In this document: one piece after another, positions 25,406 through 33,265 of the stretch
Numbering within the stretch: the first letter of the stretch is position 1
Layout of the letters: the number at the start of each line of letters is the position of its first letter
NCBI GenBank assembly: GCA_001790855.1
Contig: MGDH01000018.1
Span: 78,207-123,527 of the forward strand
Reading direction: 5' to 3'
Length of the DNA stretch: 45,321 bases
DNA from: Candidatus Schekmanbacteria bacterium RIFCSPLOWO2_02_FULL_38_14
GTDB lineage: Bacteria; Schekmanbacteria; GWA2-38-11
Position numbers and translations under genes: made by a program
The notes under the pieces: generated by a model
What the model saw: the letters and a program-made list of their open reading frames with translations, nothing else
What the model was told of the DNA's origin: nothing
The model's database searches: none

Positions 25406-25433
25406 TTGACTGTTTCTATAAGTTTAATAGAAT
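25406..25433 (+). promoter_or_regulatory. Promoter of the thiamine operon
   Basis: TTGACT (25406-25411) and TAGAAT (25428-25433) are 16 bases apart, ending about 7 bases before the riboswitch. The match to a sigma-70-type promoter and the position are both good. Confidence 0.65.
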
Positions 25434-25439
25434 TAAAAA

Positions 25440-25524
25440 TAACGGGGGAGCCTGTGGCTGAGAAATCCTTAAATAATAGGATGACCCTTGGAACCTGATC
25501 TGGGTAATGCCAGCGAAGGGAAAT
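25440..25524 (+). promoter_or_regulatory. TPP riboswitch (THI element)
   Basis: The two conserved TPP aptamer blocks are present: GGGGGAGCCTGTGGCTGAGA, and GGATGACCCTTGGAACCTGA followed by TCTGGGTAATGCCAGCGAAGGGAA. CTGAGA recognises the pyrimidine ring; the ACCTGATCTGG and GCGAAGGGA regions bind the pyrophosphate. It is followed by an intrinsic terminator and the thi genes, so TPP probably ends transcription. Confidence 0.97.
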
Positions 25525-25554
25525 AATATTTAATATTATAAATAGTATCTTTTT

Positions 25555-25593
25555 AGCCGGGATACATCCCTTAGGTCCCCGGCTATTTTTTTT
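25555..25593 (+). terminator. Riboswitch-controlled intrinsic terminator
   Basis: AGCCGGG (25555-25561) and CCCGGCT (25578-25584) form a 7-bp stem with an inner GGGAT/ATCCC pairing possibility, followed by ATTTTTTTT. It lies 30 bases after the TPP aptamer, the usual place for an expression-platform terminator. Confidence 0.85.
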
Positions 25594-25596
25594 GTT

Positions 25597-25652
25597 TCAC
25601 CACAGAGGCACAGAGCGATATTACTCTCTGTGACCTCTGTGTCTCTGTGGTA
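25597..25652. repeat. Inverted repeat, family E, between terminator and thiS
   Basis: CACCACAGAGGCACAGAG and its near reverse complement CTCTGTGTCTCTGTGGT form a long imperfect hairpin just before thiS. It contains no gene. It could affect transcription or stability of the thi mRNA. Confidence 0.7.
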
Positions 25653-25663
25653 AATCTAAAATA

Positions 25664-25864
25664 ATGAAAATTATAATAAACGGCAAGCAAGAGAAAGCAA
25701 AGGAAGGAATAACAATAAAAGAATTTTTTGGAAATCTCGGACTTGACTCTACCAGAGTTGCTGTTGAGCTTAATAAAGAAATAGTCAGAAAGAGTGAATA
25801 TTCAGAAACTATCTTGAAAGATGGTGATACGCTGGAGATTGTCAGCTTTGTTGGCGGAGGATGA
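25664..25864 (+). CDS. thiS: ThiS sulfur carrier protein
   Basis: A 66-residue ubiquitin-like protein of normal length. It ends VGGG, the exposed di-glycine tail whose C-terminal carboxylate is activated and turned into a thiocarboxylate that supplies sulfur to the thiazole ring. MKIIINGKQ at the start and [14 protein letters not shown] at the end are typical. It is the first gene after the riboswitch and lies before thiG, its partner. No thiF-type activating enzyme is in the window. Confidence 0.93.
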   Translation: MKIIINGKQEKAKEGITIKEFFGNLGLDSTRVAVELNKEIVRKSEYSETILKDGDTLEIVSFVGGG

Positions 25865-25983
25865 GTAGTTAAGTTGTTAGTGAGTGAATGGTGAATAGTA
25901 AAAATTACCCACAAAAATGAAATACAATTTCCTAGACACTATTCACTGACTGTTCACTATTCACTAATTTAAGGAGTATCGCA
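25865..25983. repeat. Inverted repeat between thiS and thiG
   Basis: TTAGTGAGTGAATGGTGAAT (25880-25899) and TGTTCACTATTCACTAA (25951-25967) are related inverted arms around AT-rich DNA. The AAGGAG ribosome-binding site of thiG follows. Confidence 0.5.
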
Positions 25984-26760
25984 ATGGAAAATGATTATTT
26001 AAAAATAGCAGGGAGAAAATTCAAATCCCGTTTGCTTATTGGCACAGGCAAATATGCATCTTTTGAAGAAACCAGAGAAGCCTTGGAAAAATCAGGAGCG
26101 GAAATAGTTACTGTTGCTGTCAGAAGAGTAAACATCAGTGAGAAGTCAAAGGAATCCCTCTTAGACTATATAGACAGGAAAAAATATACCATCCTTCCAA
26201 ACACTGCCGGATGCTACAATGTTGAAGACGCAGTAAGGACTGCAAGGCTTGGAAGGGAAGCAGGGCTTTCTGATATGGTTAAGCTTGAAGTTATAGGTGA
26301 TGAAAAAACTCTTTTCCCTGACAATGAAGGACTTCTTCAGGCAACAAAAATTCTTGTAAAAGAAGGGTTCATTGTTCTTCCATACACAAATGATGACCCA
26401 ATATTTGCAAAAAAACTTGAGGATGCCGGTGCAAGCGCAGTTATGCCCCTTGGAGCTCCAATAGGTTCAGGACTTGGAATAAGAAATCCTTATAACATAA
26501 GGATTATACTTGAGCAGGCAAAAGTCCCTGTCATTGTTGATGCAGGGGTTGGAACTGCTTCAGACGCAGCAATTGCAATGGAGCTTGGATGTGATGGAGT
26601 CCTGATGAACACAGGAGTTGCAGGAGCAAAAAAGCCGTTGCTGATGGCAGAAGCAATGAAGCACGCAGTTCTTGCAGGAAGAATGGCATATCTTGCAGGA
26701 AGAATTCCAAAAAAACTTTATGCCTCAGCATCAAGCCCTTTGACAGGGATGATTGAGTAA
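25984..26760 (+). CDS. thiG: Thiazole synthase ThiG
   Basis: A 258-residue TIM-barrel enzyme, normal length. It joins deoxyxylulose-5-phosphate, dehydroglycine and ThiS-thiocarboxylate into the thiazole phosphate. Visible are [24 protein letters not shown] and MVKLEVIGD, in which Lys100 is the expected Schiff-base lysine. The phosphate-binding loop region [15 protein letters not shown] and [10 protein letters not shown] also fit. AAGGAG lies 8 bases before the ATG. Neither thiH nor thiO, the usual source of dehydroglycine, is in this operon. Confidence 0.95.
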   Translation: MENDYLKIAGRKFKSRLLIGTGKYASFEETREALEKSGAEIVTVAVRRVNISEKSKESLLDYIDRKKYTILPNTAGCYNVEDAVRTARLGREAGLSDMVKLEVIGDEKTLFPDNEGLLQATKILVKEGFIVLPYTNDDPIFAKKLEDAGASAVMPLGAPIGSGLGIRNPYNIRIILEQAKVPVIVDAGVGTASDAAIAMELGCDGVLMNTGVAGAKKPLLMAEAMKHAVLAGRMAYLAGRIPKKLYASASSPLTGMIE

Positions 26761-26849
26761 ACCTTCACCCATCACTCTTTCTCAAGGGGAAAGCGTAAGA
26801 AATACCTGGCAATGGTCAAATGTAACCGCAGGTTTTATAACCTGCATAA

Positions 26850-27015
26850 GTAGAAACAGACCTTTACAGGCTGACCGAGAACTCCCTTTTTGTCATTGCG
26901 AGCGACCAAAGGGAGCGTGGCAATCTCTTTATTTTCAGTACCATGTATGAGATTGCTTCGTCGCTTTGCTCCTCGCAATGACATTCTCGGTCAGTCTCTA
27001 AAGACCTGTCTCTAC
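26850..27015. repeat. Composite nested palindrome containing a family A repeat
   Basis: Outer arms 26850-26881 and 26984-27015 are inverted repeats of about 32 bases (GTAGAAACAG...ACCGAGAA against its complement, a few mismatches). They enclose a family A element at 26892-26982 (GTCATTGCGAG...CTCGCAATGAC). A separate GCAGGTT/AACCTGC hairpin stands just before (26828-26845). The whole fills the thiG-thiE gap, which has no gene. Confidence 0.8.
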
Positions 27016-27026
27016 ATTTGTTATTT

Positions 27027-27704
27027 ATGAAAAAAGAGTTAGCTGATAAGTTTCGTATTTACTTTGTAACAGATAGAAAAATCGCAAAACAACCTTTTCT
27101 TAAGGTCATCAAAGAAGCTTTAAAAGGAGGAGTTAAGGCTATTCAGCTAAGAGAAAAAGACTTATCATCAAAAGAAATGTATGAACTTGCAAAAAAGATA
27201 AGAAAGATTACACAGGAGAATAATGCGTTGTTAATAATCAATGACAGGATAGACATAGCCCTTGCAACAGGTGCCGACGGAGTTCATCTTGGCTGGCAAT
27301 CAATGCCTCTAAGAGAGGCAAGAAGAGTCTTGGGGGGAAAAAAGCTGATTGGTGTTTCAACACATTCTTTGAAGGATGCTCTTTTTGCACAGAAAAACAG
27401 TGCAGATTTTATTACTTTTGGAAATATCTACCCTGCTCCGTCAAAGCAAGGCGTGACTGGTTTTAAGGGTCCTGAAGCAATAAAAGAAATCAGAAAAAAA
27501 ATCAAAATCCCGCTGATTGCAATAGGCGGAATCAAGGAAGAAAATATAAAGGATGTAATTTTAAATGGTGCTGATGGTGTAGCAGTAATTTCTGCCATAA
27601 TGGGAGCAGAGAAGCCCTATGAAGCAGCAAAAGGGCTTGTTTGCAAGTTGGAAAGTTTGAATGTTGAAAATCAAGACTTAAAACTTAAATCTAAAAACTT
27701 ATGA
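27027..27704 (+). CDS. thiE: Thiamine-phosphate synthase ThiE
   Basis: The gene encodes about 225 residues of a TIM-barrel enzyme that couples HMP-PP and thiazole phosphate to thiamine phosphate. Key parts are FYFVTDR-like RIYFVTDRKI, KAIQLREKDLSSKEMY, LIINDRIDIALATGADGVHLGW, TFGNIYPAPSKQG and PLIAIGGI. I place the start at ATG 27027; a TTG at 27018 is in frame but neither has a good ribosome-binding site. The last 15 or so residues (NVENQDLKLKSKNL) look like translated low-complexity DNA. The stop overlaps thiDN by 4 bases. It duplicates the activity of the ThiN domain next door. Confidence 0.92.
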   Translation: MKKELADKFRIYFVTDRKIAKQPFLKVIKEALKGGVKAIQLREKDLSSKEMYELAKKIRKITQENNALLIINDRIDIALATGADGVHLGWQSMPLREARRVLGGKKLIGVSTHSLKDALFAQKNSADFITFGNIYPAPSKQGVTGFKGPEAIKEIRKKIKIPLIAIGGIKEENIKDVILNGADGVAVISAIMGAEKPYEAAKGLVCKLESLNVENQDLKLKSKNL

Positions 27705-29038
27705 AAAAAATTTTAACCATAGCAGGCTCTGACTCAGGGGGAGGGGCAGGAATTCAGGCAGACTTGAAAACCATAACCTCTCTTGGCGGATACGGAATGA
27801 GTGTGATAACAGCCATTACTGCACAGAACAGCAGAGGTATAAGCGGAATAGAACCTGTTTCATCTGAATTGATAAAAAAACAGATTACTTGCATCTTTGA
27901 AGATTTTGGCGCAGATGCAGTTAAGACAGGAATGCTATTTAACAGCGAGATTACCGGAATCGTTGCAAAAATGTTAAAAAAGTACAAAGTAAAAAATCTT
28001 GTAGTTGACCCTGTAATGGTTGCAAAAAGCGGGGACTTCCTTTTACATAAAAAAGCAGTAGTAGCTTTAAAAAAAGAGCTGATTCCTGTTGCATTTCTCA
28101 TAACTCCAAATCTCTATGAAGCCTCAGAGTTAACAGGAAAAAAAGTCAACACAATTTCAGATATGAAACTGGCAGCAAGGAAAATACATAAAGCCGGTGC
28201 AAAAAATGTTCTCATCAAGGGAGGACATTTAAAGGGTGATGCAACTGATATTTTATATGATGGTAAAAATTTTCATCAATTCAGAAAAAAAAGAATAAAT
28301 ACACGCCATACACACGGAGCAGGATGCACCCTTTCTGCTGCAATTGCAACATTCCTCGCAGAGGGGTATGACCTCTGCAGCTCAGTTGAAAAAGGGAAGG
28401 ATTATCTTACTGAGGCTATAAAATCTGCTGTTTCTGTTGGTAAGGGAATCAATCCGGTAGACCATTTTGCTCCGGTAATTAATCGTCATAAGAAATCTGA
28501 GGTTTTAAATGAGTTAAATAAAGCCTTAGAAACTTTAAAAAAAGAAAACATCTGGAAACTCATACCTGAAGTCAGCTCAAACATCGGGTACTGTTCCGCT
28601 TGTGCAAAAAGCCTTGATGATGTAGCTGCAATCCCGGGAAGGATTATAAGGCTTGGTAAAAATATATTAACATTAGCAAGCCCTGAGTTTGGAGCTTCTT
28701 CCCATGTTGGCAAAATAGTTTTGACTATTAACAGGTTTGATGAGAATTTCAGATGCGCAATGAACATTAAATTTTCAGACCAGATACTGAAAGTATGCAA
28801 ATCACTCGGGTTTGACATTGCAGAGTTTTCAAGAAAGAGAGAACCCGGAAAAATCAAGGCAAGGGAAGGTTCAAGCCTTGCGTGGGGAGTCAGAGAGGTT
28901 TTAGAAAGAAAAAGAAAAATACCTGACATAATTTTTGACAGAGGAGATATCGGGAAGGAAGCAATGATACGGGTTATTGGGAAAAATCCGTCTGATATTG
29001 CAGGCAAAGTTGTCAGGATAAACAGGAGGCTGGAATAG
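27701..29038 (+). CDS. thiD: ThiDN: HMP/HMP-P kinase fused to a ThiN-type thiamine-phosphate synthase
   Basis: A 445-residue two-domain protein. Residues 1 to about 260 are ThiD: LTIAGSDSGGGAGIQADLK, AITAQNS, KTGML, DPVM and the ATP/anion-hole region TRHTHGAGCTLSAAIA; it phosphorylates HMP-P to HMP-PP. Residues of about 275-445 are a ThiN domain (VAAIPGRIIRLG, LASPEFGASSHVGKIVL, AMNIKFS, and the ending GKVVRINRRLE). ThiN is an unrelated thiamine-phosphate synthase, best known from archaea and Thermotoga. It is odd beside a complete thiE. Alternatively the ThiN domain might serve regulation, but there is no DNA-binding domain. It starts at ATGA overlapping thiE. Confidence 0.92.
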   Translation: MKKILTIAGSDSGGGAGIQADLKTITSLGGYGMSVITAITAQNSRGISGIEPVSSELIKKQITCIFEDFGADAVKTGMLFNSEITGIVAKMLKKYKVKNLVVDPVMVAKSGDFLLHKKAVVALKKELIPVAFLITPNLYEASELTGKKVNTISDMKLAARKIHKAGAKNVLIKGGHLKGDATDILYDGKNFHQFRKKRINTRHTHGAGCTLSAAIATFLAEGYDLCSSVEKGKDYLTEAIKSAVSVGKGINPVDHFAPVINRHKKSEVLNELNKALETLKKENIWKLIPEVSSNIGYCSACAKSLDDVAAIPGRIIRLGKNILTLASPEFGASSHVGKIVLTINRFDENFRCAMNIKFSDQILKVCKSLGFDIAEFSRKREPGKIKAREGSSLAWGVREVLERKRKIPDIIFDRGDIGKEAMIRVIGKNPSDIAGKVVRINRRLE

Positions 29039-29072
29039 TATTAATGATTACACAGATTATAAATTAGGAAAT

Positions 29073-29143
29073 GCGGGGTTAGAAACCCCGCCTATAGGTG
29101 AAATGAAATATTTTTTGTCATTGCGAGCGAAGCGAAGCAATTT
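29073..29143. repeat. Family C hairpin and half family A repeat before thiC
   Basis: GCGGGGTT/AACCCCGC (29073-29091) is a perfect 8-bp hairpin of family C. GTCATTGCGAGCGAAGCGAA (from 29117) is one arm of a family A element without its partner. Both lie in the 141-base gap between thiDN and thiC. Confidence 0.8.
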
Positions 29144-29179
29144 CAAAAAAAGCTTACATCTAAAAAGAGGTGAAATAAA

Positions 29180-30460
29180 ATGACTCTGCTCGAAAAGGCA
29201 AAAAAAGGGGAATTAACTCCTGAGATAGAATCAGTAGCAAAAAAAGAAGGTATTCACACCGACGAGCTTTTTAAGAAAATTTCTGAAGGAAAGGTCATAA
29301 TACCTAAAAATATAAACCGAAGACCAATCATACCCTGTGGAATCGGTGAAGGGTTGACAACAAAAGTCAATGCAAATATCGGAACCTCTCCAGAGCACGC
29401 TGACCTTAACGAAGAACTTCTAAAGATAAAAGCAGCAGTCTCTGCCGGCGCTGACTCCATAATGGACCTAAGCACAGGAGGAGATATTGAAGAAGCATTA
29501 AACCAGCTCCTTGACAACTCAGATGTCATAGTTGGAACTGTACCTATATATCAGGCTGCAGTAGAGGCTTACAGAAAAAAAGAATCCATTGCCGGAATCA
29601 AGAAAGATGACTTTTTTAAAGCCATTGAAAAGCAGGCAGAGGCAGGGGTTGATTTCATGACCATTCACTGCGGAGTCACACTAAAAGCAATTGAAATGCT
29701 TGAAAAGGGGAAAAGGATAACAGGAATCGTTAGCCGCGGAGGCTCAATTATTTCACAATGGATAAAACATAATGGAAAAGAAAATCCCTATTTTGATGAC
29801 TTTGACAGGCTTCTTGAAATACTGAAAAAATATGATATAACCTTAAGCCTTGGAGACGGATTGAGGCCCGGATGCTTAAATGATGCGACTGACAGGCCTC
29901 AGATTCAGGAACTGATACTCCTTGGAGAACTGACAGAAAGGGCATGGGAATGCGGAGTTCAGGTCATGATAGAGGGCCCGGGACATGTACCGATAAACCA
30001 GATAGAGACAAACATAGTTCTCCAGAAAAAGTTATGCAAGGGAGCTCCTTTTTATGTTTTAGGTCCGCTTGTAACCGATATTGCTCCGGGATATGACCAT
30101 ATTACATCTGCAATTGGCGGAGCACTTGCTGCAAGCTATGGTGCTGATTTTCTCTGCTATGTGACCTCTTCTGAGCACCTTCGCCTGCCAACAGTTGAAG
30201 ATGTAAGAGAAGGAGTTATGGTTACAAAAATCGCAGCCCATGCAGCAGATATTGCAAAGGGGATAAAAGGAGCAATTGAAAGAGATAACAGGATGTCTCT
30301 GGCAAGAAAAAACCTTGACTGGGAAGAACAGATGAGGCTTTCAATTGACCCTGAAAAAGCCGGGGCAATAAGGAAAACCAGCATACCGAAAACCCCTGAT
30401 GTATGCACAATGTGCGGAGTATTCTGCTCAATGCGGGGAGAGATGATAAATAAACCTTAA
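29180..30460 (+). CDS. thiC: Phosphomethylpyrimidine synthase ThiC (short form)
   Basis: A 426-residue radical SAM enzyme that rearranges aminoimidazole ribotide to HMP-P. It is the short form lacking the N-terminal extension of proteobacterial ThiC. Core segments include GTVPIYQA, FMTIHCGVT, VSRGGS, SLGDGLRPG, EGPGHVP and GPLVTDIAPGYDH. The C-terminal cluster motif reads CTMCGVFCSM; its three cysteines are spaced CX2CX3C, whereas CX2CX4C is the pattern of the long forms. GAGGTGA lies before the ATG. It stands last of the thi genes; htrA follows 15 bases on. Confidence 0.95.
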   Translation: MTLLEKAKKGELTPEIESVAKKEGIHTDELFKKISEGKVIIPKNINRRPIIPCGIGEGLTTKVNANIGTSPEHADLNEELLKIKAAVSAGADSIMDLSTGGDIEEALNQLLDNSDVIVGTVPIYQAAVEAYRKKESIAGIKKDDFFKAIEKQAEAGVDFMTIHCGVTLKAIEMLEKGKRITGIVSRGGSIISQWIKHNGKENPYFDDFDRLLEILKKYDITLSLGDGLRPGCLNDATDRPQIQELILLGELTERAWECGVQVMIEGPGHVPINQIETNIVLQKKLCKGAPFYVLGPLVTDIAPGYDHITSAIGGALAASYGADFLCYVTSSEHLRLPTVEDVREGVMVTKIAAHAADIAKGIKGAIERDNRMSLARKNLDWEEQMRLSIDPEKAGAIRKTSIPKTPDVCTMCGVFCSMRGEMINKP

Positions 30461-30475
30461 ATTAAAGGAAACATC

Positions 30476-31945
30476 ATGGCAAAAAGAGGGGCTACATTTT
30501 TTGGATTTATCTTAATCATACTGATTGCTGGCGGAGTCTTCATTGCCTCAAAAATTGACTTTCCGGTAAAATCAAAAAAAGTTCTCTGGATGGAAAAATC
30601 CCAGCAGAGCGCCAATAAACCAAAAGCTGACAAGTTTGAAAGACCTGATACTTTTGTTAAACTGATAAAAAGGGAAAAACCATCCGTTGTAAATATCAGC
30701 ACAACACAGATGATAAATCAGCGCAAATATCATCCGTGGGATTTAAAGGACAAAAGAGGCAATCCCTTTGATGATTTTTTTGAAAAGTTTTTTGAAGAGA
30801 TGCCAAGAAGCGAGCTTAAACGCCAAAGCTTAGGCTCAGGTTTTATAATAAGCAGAGATGGATACATCCTTACCAATTACCACGTGATAGAGAATGCAAC
30901 AAAAATAACAATTACCTTATCCGATGAAAGAGAATACGAGGCAACAGTTGTTGGAAGAGACCCGAAAACTGATATTGCTCTCATTAAAATCCCTTCTGAT
31001 GGAAACCTTCCTGTTGCATACCTTGGAGATTCTGACAGCCTTGAAGTCGGGGAATGGTTGATTGCTATAGGAAACCCATTTGGCCTTGCCCATACAGTAA
31101 CAGTTGGAATAGTAAGTGCAAAGGGAAGGGTCATAGGAATAGGAAATTACGACAATTTCATCCAGACAGATGCCTCAATCAATCCGGGAAACAGCGGAGG
31201 ACCTCTTTTTAATACAAATGGAGAGGTTGTCGGTATAAATACAGCAATCGTTGCTGCGGGTCAGGGAATAGGGTTTGCAACTCCAATAAATATGGTTAAG
31301 GAAATCTTAAAAAGCTTAAAAGAAGAAGGCAGGGCAACAAGGGGATGGCTTGGAGTAAACATCCAGCCCATAGATGAAACAATTGCAAAGACATTCAATC
31401 TCGCAGGCACAAAAGGCGCTTTGGTCGGGGATGTAATTGCAGATACACCTGCCGAAAAGGCAGGAATTAAAAGAGGAGATGTAATAGTCCGGTTTAACGG
31501 GAAAGACATAGATTCATATCACGACCTTCCAAGAATAGTTGGCAATACAAAAGTCGGGAAAGTTGTTGATGTTGTGGTAATAAGAAACGGTGAAAAAAAC
31601 ATTTTAAAAGTTCTGATTGAAGAGCTTAAAGATAGCCCTGTTATAAAATCCTCTGTACAGATTTCTGATAAGCTCGGCTTGATAGTTTCAGACATAGAAC
31701 CTCTGGAAGCTAAACGGTTAAATATTCCGGCTGAAGGAATAGTTGTAAGGGAAGTGAAAAAAGGAAGCCTTGCTGATGAATACGATTTAAGAGCTGGTGA
31801 TATAATACTTCAAATCAACAAGGAAAAACTTTCCGGAGTTGAGGATTATAAGAGAGTTTTAAAGAAACTGGAAGATGAAAAACATCTTGTAATGCTTGTA
31901 ATTAGAGAAGGAAGAAGTTTTTATCTGAGCATAAAACTTAAATAA
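30476..31945 (+). CDS. degP: HtrA/DegP-type periplasmic serine protease
   Basis: A 489-residue protease-chaperone. An uncleaved-looking N-terminal hydrophobic segment (about 7-24) sends it to the membrane or periplasm. The trypsin-like domain has His136 (NYHVIEN), Asp166 (KTDIALI) and Ser240 (GNSGGPL). Two PDZ domains follow, about 290-385 and 395-489, as in DegP/DegQ. It degrades misfolded envelope proteins. AAAGGAA lies 4 bases before the ATG, and the gap to thiC is only 15 bases without a terminator, so it may be read partly from the TPP-controlled promoter. Confidence 0.92.
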   Translation: MAKRGATFFGFILIILIAGGVFIASKIDFPVKSKKVLWMEKSQQSANKPKADKFERPDTFVKLIKREKPSVVNISTTQMINQRKYHPWDLKDKRGNPFDDFFEKFFEEMPRSELKRQSLGSGFIISRDGYILTNYHVIENATKITITLSDEREYEATVVGRDPKTDIALIKIPSDGNLPVAYLGDSDSLEVGEWLIAIGNPFGLAHTVTVGIVSAKGRVIGIGNYDNFIQTDASINPGNSGGPLFNTNGEVVGINTAIVAAGQGIGFATPINMVKEILKSLKEEGRATRGWLGVNIQPIDETIAKTFNLAGTKGALVGDVIADTPAEKAGIKRGDVIVRFNGKDIDSYHDLPRIVGNTKVGKVVDVVVIRNGEKNILKVLIEELKDSPVIKSSVQISDKLGLIVSDIEPLEAKRLNIPAEGIVVREVKKGSLADEYDLRAGDIILQINKEKLSGVEDYKRVLKKLEDEKHLVMLVIREGRSFYLSIKLK

Positions 31946-31948
31946 AAA

Positions 31949-32248
31949 TTACTTGGCTTTTGGGCTAACATTTACTATTGCGTCTTCCTTGAAAATCTTA
32001 ACCCTGATAGGTTCTTCTTTTTTTGGATGCTTATCAAGGTATGGTTGGATAATAAAAACCCACAGGACCAGGAAAATGACAAGCGAAAGAAAAATTAGCC
32101 TGAGATTATACTTCTGGGGTCTGACTTCAAATCTTTCTTTATCCTCTCCAGTATCAAACCTTTTATAACCCTTGGGCCAAATCCTTTTAACCTGTTGGGT
32201 TTTTCCTGTAAGAGACTTAAAATTCTGTGTTTTCTTTAAAACTTTCAC
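31949..32248 (-). CDS. Small single-helix membrane protein of unknown function
   Basis: A 99-residue protein starting at GTG, with an excellent GGGGG...GAG ribosome-binding site just before it. The first 48 residues are basic and polar; one membrane helix follows (about 49-68, LRLIFLSLVIFLVLWVFII), then a charged tail (KHPKKEEPIRVKIFKED). It is convergent with htrA, ending three bases from its stop. No family is recognised. Confidence 0.65.
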   Translation of the reverse strand: MKVLKKTQNFKSLTGKTQQVKRIWPKGYKRFDTGEDKERFEVRPQKYNLRLIFLSLVIFLVLWVFIIQPYLDKHPKKEEPIRVKIFKEDAIVNVSPKAK

Positions 32249-32369
32249 CTCTACCCCCTGCTATTATCTGCAATGCGTTATTTTATTTTTAACAATATCA
32301 AAAGCTTGCGTCAAGAGAAAGAATCGAGAAAAAATCCTCTTGCATAAAAGTAAAATCTAAAATATAGTT

Positions 32370-32383
32370 ACTCAAATTTGAGT
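32370..32383. promoter_or_regulatory. Perfect 14-base palindrome before the transketolase genes
   Basis: ACTCAAATTTGAGT lies 21 bases before the ATG of the N-terminal transketolase gene and just after AATATAGT, a possible -10 element. It could be an operator for a dimeric regulator; none is identified. Confidence 0.35.
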
Positions 32384-32404
32384 TATTTAAGAGGTCATTG
32401 AGAG

Positions 32405-33235
32405 ATGAGTTTAGAAACAGAAATTTCAAGGCTTGAAAATATTGCAAGGGAAACCCGCATTAATATTTTGAAAATGCTCACAATTGCCGGTTCAGGACAT
32501 ACAGGCGGCTCCCTGTCTGCAGTTGAACTGCTTGTCTCCATTTATTTCCACAAGATGCGCCATAAACCGGGAAACCCCAAGTGGGAAGACAGGGATAAAT
32601 TTGTCCTCTCAAAGGGACACGCTGCCCCTGCCCTTTATGCTGTTCTTGCTATGTCAGGATATTTCCCAAGAGAAGAGCTCATGAACCTGAGAAAAATGGG
32701 AAGTATGCTAAGGGGACATCCATACAATGAAGTAACCCCTGGTGTTGAAGTTCCAACAGGCTCTCTTGGACAGGGAATTTCGATGGCAAGCGGGATGGCA
32801 CTGGCTGCAAAACTCGATAAAAAACCAATCAGGATTTACTCTCTTCTTGGTGACGGGGAATGTCAGGAAGGACAGGTTTGGGAAGCAGCCATGAGTTGCG
32901 CACATTACAAGCTTGATAACCTGTGCGCTATGGTAGACAGAAACGGATTTCAGATTGACGGAAAAATAAAGGATATTATGGAAATTGAACCTTTTTCACA
33001 GAAATGGAAATCCTTTGGATGGGAAGTTTTTGAAATCGACGGGCACAGTTTCAGAGAAATACTGGATGCGCTTGAAAAAGCAGAGGCAGTAAAAGGAAAA
33101 CCATCAGTAATAATAGCCAGAACAGTAAAAGGAAAAGGCATTAGTTTTATAGAAAATGTAAATAAATTCCACGGCACATCACCTACAAAAGAGGAGCTTG
33201 AAAAGGCTCTGAAAGAACTTGGCGAAAATGCATAG
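32405..33235 (+). CDS. Transketolase, N-terminal (TPP-binding) subunit
   Basis: A 276-residue protein equal to the first half of a split transketolase. It carries GSGHTGGSLSAVE, SKGHAAPALYAVL, VPTGSLGQGISMASG and the TPP/Mg motif GDGECQEGQVWEA...DRNGFQIDG. The enzyme moves two-carbon units between sugar phosphates in the pentose phosphate pathway; the split form is common in archaea and many anaerobes. The second subunit is encoded 30 bases downstream. TPP need links it to the nearby thi operon, though it lacks its own riboswitch. Confidence 0.92.
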   Translation: MSLETEISRLENIARETRINILKMLTIAGSGHTGGSLSAVELLVSIYFHKMRHKPGNPKWEDRDKFVLSKGHAAPALYAVLAMSGYFPREELMNLRKMGSMLRGHPYNEVTPGVEVPTGSLGQGISMASGMALAAKLDKKPIRIYSLLGDGECQEGQVWEAAMSCAHYKLDNLCAMVDRNGFQIDGKIKDIMEIEPFSQKWKSFGWEVFEIDGHSFREILDALEKAEAVKGKPSVIIARTVKGKGISFIENVNKFHGTSPTKEELEKALKELGENA

Positions 33236-33265
33236 TTGGCTATTTTCTTGATTAAGGAGGATTCT

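Noticed and set aside
26753..26950. Plus-strand frame after thiG
   Set aside because: It runs through the composite repeat; its product is translated repeat DNA.
28486..29007. 173-codon minus-strand open frame
   Set aside because: It is a shadow of the ThiN domain on the other strand.
33236..33265. Longer N-terminus for the transketolase C-terminal subunit
   Set aside because: AAGGAGG lies within these codons, just before TTG 33266, so they are leader rather than coding.
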